Shown: one piece after another, positions 16,464 through 23,970 of the stretch
Layout: each line of letters starts with the position of its first letter
Numbering within the stretch: the first letter of the stretch is position 1
Source: CAKZSU01 sp044223895
GTDB lineage: Bacteria > Patescibacteriota > Microgenomatia > UBA10105 > UBA927
Length of the DNA: 33,726 nucleotides
Direction: 5' to 3'
Assembly: GCA_044223895.1 (NCBI GenBank)
Contig: JBGALL010000010.1
Location: 1-33,726, forward strand
Translations under genes and position numbers: made by a program
The notes under the pieces: generated by a model
What the model was told of the DNA's origin: nothing
Databases searched by the model: none
What the model saw: only the letters and a program-made list of their open reading frames with translations

Positions 16464-16706
16464 CTATAAACCTTTGTCTGGAAGGAGGTCTCTGGGCGAA
16501 CAGCCCAATATTTTTGCAATTTCGTTTAAATGATTCAAATTGTATTTTGCACGCGTTCTTCCACTTTCAACCTCACCAATAAAGCTAACAGAAACATCCA
16601 TCCGATAGGCTAACTCGCGTTGTGATATGCCTTTCTCCCGCCGCATCTTTCTTACGGCATCGATAACGTACTGTTCGATTTTTGTCTTTTCAACGCTACT
16701 ATTCAT
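16464..16706 (-). CDS. XRE-family transcriptional regulator
   Basis: 80 aa, nearly all one Cro/CI-type helix-turn-helix: AVRKMRREKGISQRELAYRMDVSVSFIGEVESGRTRAKYNL, followed by LNEIAKILGCSPRDLLP. Such proteins bind short palindromes and often repress their own and a neighbouring promoter. It faces away from the membrane-protein gene at 16827, and a perfect 16-base palindrome lies inside the promoter between them, its likely operator. The gene converges on the DUF2779 gene, with 22 bases between the stops. The ATG at 16706 is preceded by an inverted repeat. Confidence 0.85.
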   Translation of the reverse strand: MNSSVEKTKIEQYVIDAVRKMRREKGISQRELAYRMDVSVSFIGEVESGRTRAKYNLNHLNEIAKILGCSPRDLLPDKGL

Positions 16707-16707
16707 A

Positions 16708-16726
16708 TGTGCCCCTCATAGGCACA
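16708..16726. promoter_or_regulatory. inverted repeat at the XRE gene start
   Basis: TGTGCC (16708-16713) and GGCACA (16721-16726) form perfect 6-base arms around 7 bases, immediately before the XRE start codon on the minus strand. It could be a second operator or a hairpin over the ribosome-binding region. Confidence 0.3.
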
Positions 16727-16751
16727 CAAGGAAAGGAAATGGCTAAAACAT

Positions 16752-16782
16752 TTTGCTCATACATGTATGAGTATTATCTTTG
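16752..16782 (+). promoter_or_regulatory. promoter with 16-bp perfect palindromic operator in its spacer
   Basis: TTTG (16752-16755) and TATCTTTG (16775-16782) match the Bacteroidota -33 and -7 boxes with a 19-base spacer. The spacer begins with CTCATACATGTATGAG (16756-16771), a perfect palindrome. Transcription would start near 16789 and read the gene at 16827. A repressor on the palindrome would block sigma factor binding; the divergent XRE protein is the natural candidate. Confidence 0.7.
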
Positions 16783-16826
16783 CAGAGTTCTTCGGGGCGA
16801 AAGGCAAATTTTAGCTCACTAAAACT

Positions 16827-17516
16827 ATGAATGACCAGGAAGTCTATCAGAAATGGCGGAATGCAATAGCACTGTACGACAAGCATACTGCCGAATACAG
16901 AAACACTTATAATTCCGATTACCACGTAGATTATACCATTGGACTCGGCTCATTCGGTGGAAATGATCCGTCAAATGGCATTTTATCCCTTGGACTGTTG
17001 ATATTTGTAGCCTGCACAGCGTTACACCTGATCATATCAATGTCCGTAGAGGATGTTCATTTTTTCTCGAAGAATTGGTTTCTATTCTATCTGGTACTGA
17101 CGTTATCTGTAACCATTTCTTATGCGGTTTACGCTGACAAAAAATCCAAAGGAAAAGATGCACTAAGGTCGGAAATCAATAAGCAAAAGAACATTCTCCA
17201 TGCGCTAATAAAGAATCACGAAGACATATTGTTAGCAAGTTTTTCGAAACAAGATATCATAAAGTATACGGATTTTTTGAAGGATACGCAGCGCCATCAG
17301 ATTCAAAGTGAAGCGATGGGAACAGCCGTCGGGAATTACTTGGAAAATCAAGCAATGAAGACAAACAGGATAGCTCATAACGCATTAGGAAATTACTGCG
17401 AAGCTGTTTGCAAGAAGTGCGGTCAACATTATGGCTTCACTAATAGTCGAAGTCAGGCTATAAAGAAGGTGAGCGCAAATTACTGTTCGAAAGGGGGCTA
17501 TTGTGAGCCTGACTGA
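16827..17516 (+). CDS. membrane protein with C-terminal zinc-binding-like cysteines, unknown
   Basis: 229 aa, family not recognised. An N-terminal soluble part (1-50) is followed by two membrane helices (about 54-72 and 84-103). A basic cytoplasmic helical region follows (KKSKGKDALRSEINKQKNILHALIKNHEDILL), then a C-terminal cysteine set CKKCGQHYG and YCSKGGYC that could bind zinc. It is the first gene behind the palindromic promoter at 16752-16782, so it is likely repressed by the XRE protein and induced under some signal. A role as a membrane effector or sensor in the island is inference. The next membrane gene starts 31 bases after its stop. Confidence 0.6.
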   Translation: MNDQEVYQKWRNAIALYDKHTAEYRNTYNSDYHVDYTIGLGSFGGNDPSNGILSLGLLIFVACTALHLIISMSVEDVHFFSKNWFLFYLVLTLSVTISYAVYADKKSKGKDALRSEINKQKNILHALIKNHEDILLASFSKQDIIKYTDFLKDTQRHQIQSEAMGTAVGNYLENQAMKTNRIAHNALGNYCEAVCKKCGQHYGFTNSRSQAIKKVSANYCSKGGYCEPD

Positions 17517-17547
17517 ATTTTGGAGATAGTTTATAAAACCGTTGGTT

Positions 17548-17838
17548 ATGTTACAAAGGATGTGGATCATCTATATCATCGGTATCTTCCTATTGTACGG
17601 CGGATATGGTGGGCATTTTGTGGGGGAACTGCTTGTACTCTCCTGCTTACTTTCTTGGGTGCCACTTGCAACTTCAAAGTTTTTCTTCGCATTTCCGTTG
17701 CTGATTCTTGCCTGGTGCTTCTACAAAAATCCAACGCTTGCCATAGGAAGTATAATCTACGCACCAATGTGGTACATAGGTCTTCTAAAGGGAATTGTTG
17801 GAATCGTTAAATCAATTGCGTCTATTGACGACGATTGA
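17548..17838 (+). CDS. small hydrophobic membrane protein, unknown
   Basis: From the ATG at 17548 the product is 96 aa and almost entirely hydrophobic, with three or four likely membrane helices: MWIIYIIGIFLLYGGYGG, LLVLSCLLSWVP, FFFAFPLLILAWCF and YAPMWYIGLLKGIVGIV. An in-frame TTG at 17542 is a possible but poorer start. It lies 31 bases behind the two-helix membrane protein and is probably in the same transcript. No family recognised. Confidence 0.5.
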   Translation: MLQRMWIIYIIGIFLLYGGYGGHFVGELLVLSCLLSWVPLATSKFFFAFPLLILAWCFYKNPTLAIGSIIYAPMWYIGLLKGIVGIVKSIASIDDD

Positions 17839-17857
17839 ATCTTTTAAATAATAACGC

Positions 17858-18157
17858 ATGCGGGGGCAGCTAATTATTGACGAATCACATAAGGTAAATC
17901 CGAGCGGGGCAATTTCGTGGAACCCAGACTTAAACCCAAGCACTGAATTAATTGAGGTTTCACTTGAACGGCTCACCGCTTGCGGCTTCTCTTGTCGCCT
18001 GGATAAAGTGAGTGCACAAGTTCTTTTTCGGTTCAACTTGTTAAAAAGCGATGAAATTAGATCAATGATTGAATCATCATTCTTTTGGCTGGATTTTAAA
18101 TGGTTTCAACCAAGGCAAAAGTCTGACGATACACCTGAATTTAGACTATATAAATAA
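17858..18157 (+). CDS. hypothetical protein (99 aa)
   Basis: Starts with ATG at 17858, 19 bases after the small membrane protein's stop. The product begins MRGQLIIDESHKVNPSGA and has a possible strand/helix order (ELIEVSLERLTACGF, then VSAQVLFRFNLL and MIESSFFWLDFKWF). No motif is recognised and there is no membrane segment. Spacing and strand suggest it belongs to the transcript from 16752-16782. Confidence 0.45.
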   Translation: MRGQLIIDESHKVNPSGAISWNPDLNPSTELIEVSLERLTACGFSCRLDKVSAQVLFRFNLLKSDEIRSMIESSFFWLDFKWFQPRQKSDDTPEFRLYK

Positions 18158-18173
18158 ACAAGAATTGATCTTG

Positions 18174-18446
18174 ATGACTCAATCCACAACTCTGGACGCA
18201 AACAACTCTACATTTCATGGCAAAGAAATACTCAGTGTGAACGAGGCTTGTCGTTACATGGATATTTCGAAATCCTATCTCTACAAATTAACTCATGCAA
18301 GATCGATATCATATTCGTGCCCAGCAGGGAAAAAGATATACTTTCAAAAAGTCGATCTTGACAATTGGATGTTGAAGAACCGTAGACTATCGAACGATGA
18401 GATCAAAGCCAAGGCAACCGAGTATATTAGAACGCGCCGTCGTTGA
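18174..18446 (+). CDS. excisionase-like helix-turn-helix protein
   Basis: From the ATG at 18174 (90 aa): EILSVNEACRYMDISKSYLYKLTHARSISYSCPAGKKIYFQKVDLDNWML. This is the HTH_17/AlpA/Xis layout: helix-turn-helix, a short wing (KKIYF) and a closing helix (DLDNWM), with a basic tail. Such proteins help integrases excise elements or act as local regulators. It may be the Xis of the element whose integrase is at 7834; if so the two have been separated by ~9 kb of cargo. It starts 16 bases after the preceding gene. Confidence 0.75.
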   Translation: MTQSTTLDANNSTFHGKEILSVNEACRYMDISKSYLYKLTHARSISYSCPAGKKIYFQKVDLDNWMLKNRRLSNDEIKAKATEYIRTRRR

Positions 18447-18506
18447 TATGAAACCGTGGGGACGCAAACTTTAATATATCAATAACAAGATATTTTAACG
18501 ATTAAA

Positions 18507-18521
18507 TTTGAGCTACTCAAA
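18507..18521. promoter_or_regulatory. short palindrome downstream of xis-like gene
   Basis: TTTGAG and CTCAAA form 6-base arms around CTA, inside the 205-base gap between the xis-like gene and the dipeptidase gene. It overlaps a TAnnTTTG match (18503-18510) without a -33 partner. Possibly an operator or recombination-protein site; weak. Confidence 0.2.
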
Positions 18522-18651
18522 CCGCATAAGGAATTAAGCATTAGGATGCTTCTTACTAATCAATACAAAATGCTATATTACATCATATACGGCAGCCCTC
18601 GACCCTATTGGTAGCCAACTTAAAAAATGAATATTACTTTAATGCTTGAAC

Positions 18652-19356
18652 ATGAATGAAATTCCTGTCCTGATCGCATTTAATGAGTTTAAAGATATCC
18701 CAATTGTCGAGTGTGGCGAGCCTTTAGTGGAACTTGAAGAGAGTAAAAAGCTCAAGATTGAAAATATTTATTATCGTAGAAAAATAAAAGGTTCAACTAA
18801 AAGCGTCTTCGTCAGGGCGACGGTTGCCAGAATGTTAAGAACCGCGTCTGAAAAATTGACTGATAAAAATTTACTCCTTGTCAAGGACGGCTGGCGACCT
18901 CAAGAACTACAGCTAAGCCTTTATCATCAGATCTTTAGTGAAATAAGGCGGAGTAACCCAGGCTTGTCAGAATATCAGCTACATGAAGAGACGTCGAAAT
19001 ATTGCTCGAATGGACTGGACAATAACTGCCCGTCTTCACATATTACAGGAGGGGCTGTAGATGTCAGTTTATGTGATGCAGATTACCAAGAAGTTGTAAT
19101 GGGAAATTCATTCGATGACCCATCAATTATTTCTTCAACGAGGTTTTTTGAACAGCGGATTGAAGAGGGCACTATTCTAAATTATGAGCAACAAAAAGCA
19201 CTTTTAAATCGACGACTCCTTTATTTCTGCATGACAAATAGTGGCTTCACAAACTATGCGCGAGAATGGTGGCATTATGATTACGGAAATCAATTGTGGG
19301 GTAAGACAACGGGTAGAATCGCAAAATATGGTGCGGTAAACAAATTGACCAATTGA
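18652..19356 (+). CDS. VanX/DdpX-type D-alanyl-D-alanine dipeptidase (peptidase M15D)
   Basis: From the ATG at 18652 the product is 234 aa with no signal peptide, so it acts in the cytoplasm. Family motifs are intact: DGWRPQELQ (R82, transition-state arginine), SSHITGGAVDVSL (zinc ligands H130 and D137) and REWWHYDYG (catalytic E205, zinc ligand H208). VanX enzymes hydrolyse D-Ala-D-Ala; relatives cleave other D-containing dipeptides for nutrition or self-protection. No vanH or vanA partner is present, so glycopeptide resistance is not implied. Its stop abuts the stop of the convergent EamA transporter gene with no base between. It may serve the small-molecule-like operon opposite, by inference. 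Confidence 0.85.
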   Translation: MNEIPVLIAFNEFKDIPIVECGEPLVELEESKKLKIENIYYRRKIKGSTKSVFVRATVARMLRTASEKLTDKNLLLVKDGWRPQELQLSLYHQIFSEIRRSNPGLSEYQLHEETSKYCSNGLDNNCPSSHITGGAVDVSLCDADYQEVVMGNSFDDPSIISSTRFFEQRIEEGTILNYEQQKALLNRRLLYFCMTNSGFTNYAREWWHYDYGNQLWGKTTGRIAKYGAVNKLTN

Positions 19357-20229
19357 TCAAGTATGCTTCCTACCCTGATTCAAAGTAATAATAATGTAAG
19401 CAGTAATAAGTAGAATTCCACCGAATATTTTCGACACGCCTGGAACTTCACCCCAAAAAATCCAAGCGATAAATATTGGTACGATTGATTCTGATGTCTG
19501 AAGTATCCCCACAAACTGACTTTTCACCTTAGGCACTCCAGAGTAGATTAACGAAAATGCAAGCGCTGTACATAGCAGACCGAGGCAACAAAAAATTAAA
19601 ATGTTATGCAAACATATTTGCGTCGGATAAAATACAAGAAATGGCAGCAAAACTGGTATTTGAAACAATGTCTGATAGAAAGTAAGCGAAAGGTTGTCCA
19701 TTGACATCAGATATTTTTTTGGATAAACAAAATTGAGACCAGTCCAGAGTGCGGCATTTATCGCGGCAATGTATCCAGCAAAACTACCCACATGAGCAAT
19801 ATCCGAGAAATTGACTATAAAAAACATCCCAACAATTGATAAACACAATGACAAAATAGTCGTACGATTAATTCTTTCTTTTAGCAGAAATTTGGAAAAG
19901 AGTATGACAAATACTGAATTTAGATTTAATAGAAGGGTCGCTGATGCAATATCAATTAGTTTCAAAGAATAGAAATAAGAAAATATTGCGACTAAGAGAA
20001 TTATTGACCAAAAAAACAATTTAATAAAGCTATCTCGTATCGGACTAAGTTTTCTATTTTTCGCTTTGATTAAAATAAGTACAAACAAAGCACCAAAAAA
20101 TGCCCTAAAAAATACCAGGTCAAGCGTACTGATATTTTTGCCCAATCTAACAAATATTGGAATTAGTCCGAATAGAGAGGCACCTAAAAGAATTTGGACG
20201 CTTCCAATCCTATTGTTTTTACTAACCAT
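19357..20229 (-). CDS. EamA/DMT-family permease
   Basis: 290 aa with about ten hydrophobic helices in two repeats of five, the EamA arrangement. It begins GSVQILLGASLFGLIPIFVRLG and shows the usual small-residue-rich helices, with the second repeat starting near FAGYIAAINAALWTGLNF and ending SKIFGGILLITAYIIITL. DMT permeases carry metabolites, commonly exporting amino acids or other small molecules. Its ATG overlaps the stop of the upstream 500-aa gene (TAATG), so it is translationally coupled to it and probably moves a product or substrate of that protein. Confidence 0.85.
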   Translation of the reverse strand: MVSKNNRIGSVQILLGASLFGLIPIFVRLGKNISTLDLVFFRAFFGALFVLILIKAKNRKLSPIRDSFIKLFFWSIILLVAIFSYFYSLKLIDIASATLLLNLNSVFVILFSKFLLKERINRTTILSLCLSIVGMFFIVNFSDIAHVGSFAGYIAAINAALWTGLNFVYPKKYLMSMDNLSLTFYQTLFQIPVLLPFLVFYPTQICLHNILIFCCLGLLCTALAFSLIYSGVPKVKSQFVGILQTSESIVPIFIAWIFWGEVPGVSKIFGGILLITAYIIITLNQGRKHT

Positions 20230-21731
20230 TACGGATGGCTACTTTTCATTACGGGATCGACAACTAAAGTCGGCAGCCCAAAAATCTTATTTGCATCCGT
20301 TAGAATGATTTGTATCAATTCAGATTGTTCGTCAATACTTACATTACCAGACGAGTTTTCATTACAATCCCAAAAAAATGGTAAAAACCAGTAAGGAATA
20401 GGAAAATTTTTGTGATTCGCCCAAGGAGAGAAAATCAGAGAAGACCAATTGACAACAAACTGAGAAAGATCAAAATTCTTATCCCTACCAGTGAATATTT
20501 CCCACGAATTCGAATAATAGTCTGGTTTGATCTTCTTGAACCATCGTAGAATATTGTGCTTAGTAGCTTCATTTTTTACCGACAGCAAATGACCAAAACT
20601 TAGGATATCGGAAAGAAGCCTCGCTCTCTGAAAATAGTTTATTTTACTTAGAATTGCTTTTATTTTTGCTTTGTCGGAATAATCCCCAATCATGATACAA
20701 TTGCTGACTGCCTTTTTAATATTTCTTTTACACATGCCATAAAGAGTACCTGATGGAAAATAATAAGGATGAGCGGTTACTTGCAAATTATCCATGTGAC
20801 CATATTTATAGTCTTCTAAGTACACACCAATTAGATCGTCGTGCGTAACTTTTGGATTGGAGAGCACCTTGTAGATTTCACGAAACGAGTCATCAAAATC
20901 CTTTTCTCTCTTCATTGATATTTTTATAGAACCATTATACCTACTCTGATGGTAATACTGAGTTAGGAAGTATACAAAGGTTTCTTCGTCTACTCGTTTA
21001 AAATTGCGCATTACACACTCAATAGTTGTTTTTATTGGTTGAATTTCGTTCCGTAGGATACCTAATTTAGCAAGTTCAAAGATTATATTTGTATCGGATA
21101 GCAGTTTTTCAACTTCGTCATCAGTTAATTTTTCTTTTTTTGTTACCTCGTTACCAAACATTTTAATAACTAAATTAACATAATCGTTTGCTTGGGCATG
21201 CACGTCTACTTTATAGTCTTTTTCAACATCGTCAATTGATAATACGTCAAGTCCATCGTCGAATAAAGTCTTGTACACGTTGATACGCCATTCTTCATTT
21301 TTAGACAAGTTGTTCTTTAATTTCAGATCCATTACAACCCAGTTATACGTCGCCCACTGTTTTCCAGCTAACATGATCTGCAACTTCAATCCGAGACCCT
21401 TTGAAAAGCGATATGCTCTGCCGAGGTCACAGTAAAATCCAATTGATTCAGAATAAGGACTTAACGCGTGACAAAGCAGAAGGTGTTTCCTGTCTTTCAA
21501 TGAAAAGCAGCTTTCTGCATTTTTCAGGATGACCTCCTCTCGGTACTTACCACCTGCCACATAACCGCATATGATCTCAGGTATAACGCCAATCAATTCA
21601 TTTGAGAAATGAAGCAAATTAAAGGAGTTAGAAAGTAAAACATCAGGTGACAATGCGAAGTGCTTTCGCTCTAATTGCCGAATTATTTCGCTTCCAAACT
21701 TATTTTGAATTTCTGCTATGATTTCTTGCAT
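20229..21731 (-). CDS. unknown 500-aa protein coupled to EamA transporter
   Basis: I do not recognise the family. The N-terminal ~170 residues look like a Rossmann-type alpha/beta domain: RKHLLLCHALSPYSESIGFYCDLGRAYRFSK, then GLKLQIMLAGKQWATYN, strands and helices of the kind seen in nucleotide-using or isonitrile-synthase-like enzymes; this is only a resemblance in pattern. The rest (about 175-500) is mostly helical, with VTAHPYYFPSGTLYGMCKR and IPYWFLPFFWDC standing out. It overlaps the upstream membrane-protein gene by 32 bases and the EamA gene by one, so the three form one operon. An enzyme making or using a small molecule that EamA transports is the simplest inference. Confidence 0.6.
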   Translation of the reverse strand: MQEIIAEIQNKFGSEIIRQLERKHFALSPDVLLSNSFNLLHFSNELIGVIPEIICGYVAGGKYREEVILKNAESCFSLKDRKHLLLCHALSPYSESIGFYCDLGRAYRFSKGLGLKLQIMLAGKQWATYNWVVMDLKLKNNLSKNEEWRINVYKTLFDDGLDVLSIDDVEKDYKVDVHAQANDYVNLVIKMFGNEVTKKEKLTDDEVEKLLSDTNIIFELAKLGILRNEIQPIKTTIECVMRNFKRVDEETFVYFLTQYYHQSRYNGSIKISMKREKDFDDSFREIYKVLSNPKVTHDDLIGVYLEDYKYGHMDNLQVTAHPYYFPSGTLYGMCKRNIKKAVSNCIMIGDYSDKAKIKAILSKINYFQRARLLSDILSFGHLLSVKNEATKHNILRWFKKIKPDYYSNSWEIFTGRDKNFDLSQFVVNWSSLIFSPWANHKNFPIPYWFLPFFWDCNENSSGNVSIDEQSELIQIILTDANKIFGLPTLVVDPVMKSSHP

Positions 21732-22665
21732 TTGCGGAAGTAATATTCTTAAATTGTTCTATTGTTTCGGCTCTATCCCAAAGTCTGCTAAACATGTCCT
21801 CTGCAATTTCAATTTTTGATCTGTTATTTGTAACAACTCCATTTACAATTTCGTAGGCATTGTTCTTATACTGTGTTATGGTTTGCAATAGACAATCGTT
21901 ATCAAAGATGACGATGTCGAGTGTGCCAAATTTTGAGTACATAGCACTCCCATATGTTGTATTGTCAATAGTGTTTTTATCGATCATTCGTATTTGAAAC
22001 CGATCCGTTTGAAACTTTTTCTCTGCCGATAGTCTTTTTGCCAATTCAATTTGTTTTTCTGCGAGTTTTAGAGTTCCCAAAATGCTCAACGAATCTTTGC
22101 CATCATAGATAAAAAGTCTTTTGAATTTTGTATCTTTTTTTTGAAAGAATTCTTCATGGGCTTCCAAACCCTGGTTAGGGCTAAATTTTTCCCAGTCGTT
22201 AATTGATACGACATTTGTGGCGTGTATTTCTGTAGATGAGTATTTTGAAATGAGTGCTTCCCAAACGGGAATCACTTCTTCACGACTCAAGTTCAACTCA
22301 CCTTTTTCAATTTGCTTTAGCCGTTCTCGTGTTTGTTCCATTTGAGATTGTAGAAGTTTCTGGAATGCACTATGATCCTTAAGGTGCTGAATAGTTTCAT
22401 ATGGTTTGAAAAACTCGAAGGCAGTTGCCTTTTCATTAACACCAACTAATTCCTTTTCGATATTTTCGAGTTTTCGAACATTTGTCATTGTTAAACTGAA
22501 CAAAAGGGTTAGTCCACCAATAAAAAATGCTCGACCTGCACTTAGCCATTTAGATTTTTTGGAGTCATCTTTTAGGAATCGTTCTATTAAAAACTCAAAC
22601 AGGAATGCCGCAGCGCCAATAAACAATGCGACAGCAATTTCGTTGGATCCAAAAACTGAAAACAT
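21700..22665 (-). CDS. membrane-anchored protein with cytoplasmic alpha/beta domain, unknown
   Basis: 321 aa. Two membrane helices near the N-terminus (about 8-28 and 46-63), a coiled-coil-like stretch (FQKLLQSQMEQTRERLKQIEKG) and a C-terminal cytoplasmic domain with strands FKRLFIYDGKDSL, FQIRMIDKN and LDIVIFDNDCLLQT, then FSRLWDRAETIEQF. The pattern recalls degenerate PLD-like or sensor domains that end signalling proteins in accessory islands, but no catalytic motif is seen. It is first in the three-gene operon and its stop lies 32 bases inside the 500-aa gene. Confidence 0.55.
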   Translation of the reverse strand: MFSVFGSNEIAVALFIGAAAFLFEFLIERFLKDDSKKSKWLSAGRAFFIGGLTLLFSLTMTNVRKLENIEKELVGVNEKATAFEFFKPYETIQHLKDHSAFQKLLQSQMEQTRERLKQIEKGELNLSREEVIPVWEALISKYSSTEIHATNVVSINDWEKFSPNQGLEAHEEFFQKKDTKFKRLFIYDGKDSLSILGTLKLAEKQIELAKRLSAEKKFQTDRFQIRMIDKNTIDNTTYGSAMYSKFGTLDIVIFDNDCLLQTITQYKNNAYEIVNGVVTNNRSKIEIAEDMFSRLWDRAETIEQFKNITSANARNHSRNSK

Positions 22666-23167
22666 ATGTAAATGTTTTGAATAAAGTGATGATTACTATC
22701 ATATTTGTTGATTAAAGATACAAAAGGTATTTCTAATTTATCGGGAGTATATTTTGATACATTCACGACTGGCTGAGTATTTGCTTTCCGCTGGGTAGCT
22801 CCGTATCCCCGCCCATAGTGCCGCCCCCCTTCCCAGGTACTATTAGGATCAAATTCGGACGTCTATGTAAATGTGTTTCTACAAAGACGACCCTATGTTG
22901 CGAAATATTGAGGCGGTCAGAAAAATTTCTGAAAAAAATCTGGCTCCTAAAAACATGACCCTTTCTCCTTGAGAAAACCAAATTTCATTTTGGTAGCGGC
23001 AGCAATTTTTGAGTTCAGAATAACGACCCTGTTTTGCCTGGGAAGATGATTTTCATTTTTTGGGGCGAAATCAAAATTTCATATGAAAGTTTGAGGATGA
23101 GCAATGATCCTATTGAAGAACCCCAGCTGTAAAGTCTTGGCTGAGGCGCGTGATGTTTAATTGGAAC
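22666..23167. other. 502-base non-coding region with 68-base periodic motif
   Basis: No credible gene. Three GACCCT boxes begin their seven-base YGACCCT form at 22888, 22956 and 23024, exactly 68 bases apart, with weak similarity between the units (the last two share TTTCATTTT). A G/C-rich patch lies near 22795-22840. Nothing else is recognisable. Confidence 0.35.
22713..22720 (-). promoter_or_regulatory. candidate -7 box of the three-gene operon
   Basis: On the minus strand these bases read TATCTTTA, one base from TAnnTTTG, about 48 bases before the ATG at 22665. No good -33 box was found. Confidence 0.3.
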
Positions 23168-23428
23168 TTAGCCGTTTAATTGTTTCCGATACCGCTCAAG
23201 CTGCTGGGGTTCGAACGCGAGATCATCCAGAAGTACCATCTCATTTATTACATCAATTAATTGGTTGGCGTACAGATCCACAGAATAGTGCTTGAAGGTT
23301 AATCCATCCAAGGATTCTATTAGAACCTCATAGTCAGGCTGATCCTGTTTACCAGACAACTTCAGCATGTTGAATAGCTCTCGTTTTATTAAAGATAGTT
23401 CCTGGGGCGTAAGTGATACTGTATTCAT
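23168..23428 (-). CDS. small hypothetical protein (86 aa)
   Basis: Begins MNTVSLTPQELSLIKRELFNMLKL and is soluble, acidic and mostly helical, with a possible central strand (GLTFKHYSVDLYANQLIDVINEMVLL). No family recognised. The normal composition and ATG start support a real gene. It stands alone at the right end of the accessory DNA. Confidence 0.5.
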   Translation of the reverse strand: MNTVSLTPQELSLIKRELFNMLKLSGKQDQPDYEVLIESLDGLTFKHYSVDLYANQLIDVINEMVLLDDLAFEPQQLERYRKQLNG

Positions 23429-23516
23429 AAATTCTTCTTTTAAATAAATAGTGGAGCGGGATACAAAAGAACTCGGAACATCGAAAAGTATTTTTTATTT
23501 GGTTCGTTATGGCGCT

Positions 23517-23575
23517 TTGTCCCACAACGGGTGTTCCTATTGTAATTTCTAATAGTGATACCCGTCCTGGGACAA
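23517..23575. repeat. 25-base-arm inverted repeat
   Basis: Bases 23517-23541 (starting TTGTCCCA, then ACGGGT, ending CTATT) match the reverse complement of 23551-23575 at 20 of 25 positions around a 9-base loop. It lies about 90 bases upstream of the 86-aa gene and has no T-run, so it looks less like a terminator than like an element end or a protein-binding site. Confidence 0.6.
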
Positions 23576-23740
23576 TGGGATTGGTGTAATATTACTTTGA
23601 ACCAAAAAATTGCGGAAAAGGGGACTCATCAAAATTGAAAGTGATGTTTCAGAAAGAAAGATTCAAAATAATCAATGTTTTTACGCCCCAAGGTTCTGTT
23701 CCAGCATCATCCATAACCCAAGGAAAACCTATCTCGTAAA

Positions 23741-23772
23741 TTTGAAAAAGAGCAATAAATTTCGTAATTTTG
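23741..23772 (+). promoter_or_regulatory. Bacteroidota-type promoter facing a candidate small ORF
   Basis: TTTG (23741-23744) and TAATTTTG (23765-23772) match both consensus boxes exactly with a 20-base spacer. Transcription would start near 23779. No known plus-strand gene follows until 25967; only the short ORF at 23803-23970 and a hairpin do. Confidence 0.5.
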
Positions 23773-23802
23773 CATACGCAAAAAAGTTGAGGTAAATCAG
23801 AG

Positions 23803-23970
23803 GTGAAAACCCCAAAAAATGTGAAAAAACTGCTACCTACTCAAATTTTGGACATTAGGAAATTGGCAGGAAATCTCTCGAAAGCATTGAAAAATCAGGC
23901 ATTTGGTCATATTAAAGTAATGCATAGGTTGGAGAGTAACCAACTCCACAAGGGCAGAAACAGTGCGTAA
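23803..23970 (+). CDS. candidate small basic protein (55 aa)
   Basis: A GTG-started frame of 56 codons sits 24 bases after the predicted transcription start of a good promoter. The product begins MKTPKNVKKLLPTQILDIRK and is basic, with an amphipathic middle and no membrane segment. The frame is closed just upstream by TGA, so no longer gene is hidden. The stop lies inside a strong hairpin that may end the transcript. Evidence is positional only; the transcript could equally be a non-coding RNA. Confidence 0.3.
   Translation: MKTPKNVKKLLPTQILDIRKLAGNLSKALKNQAFGHIKVMHRLESNQLHKGRNSA

Noticed and set aside
18652..19356. Glycopeptide-resistance cluster because of the VanX-type enzyme.
   Set aside because: No vanH, vanA/B-type ligase, vanR or vanS genes are nearby; a dipeptidase alone does not make a resistance cluster.
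22763..22981. 72-codon minus-strand frame in the 22666-23167 gap.
   Set aside because: Composition is not protein-like and it spans the periodic GACCCT boxes, which explain the region better.
23440..23460. CCCGCTCCAC on the minus strand near 23449 as a second copy of the tmRNA-like att sequence.
   Set aside because: It needs a four-base gap to align with 7467-7480 and is in the opposite orientation, so it does not make a direct repeat.
23610..23795. 61-codon plus-strand frame in the right-hand gap.
   Set aside because: It covers the orphan promoter's both boxes, has low-complexity basic composition and no ribosome-binding context.
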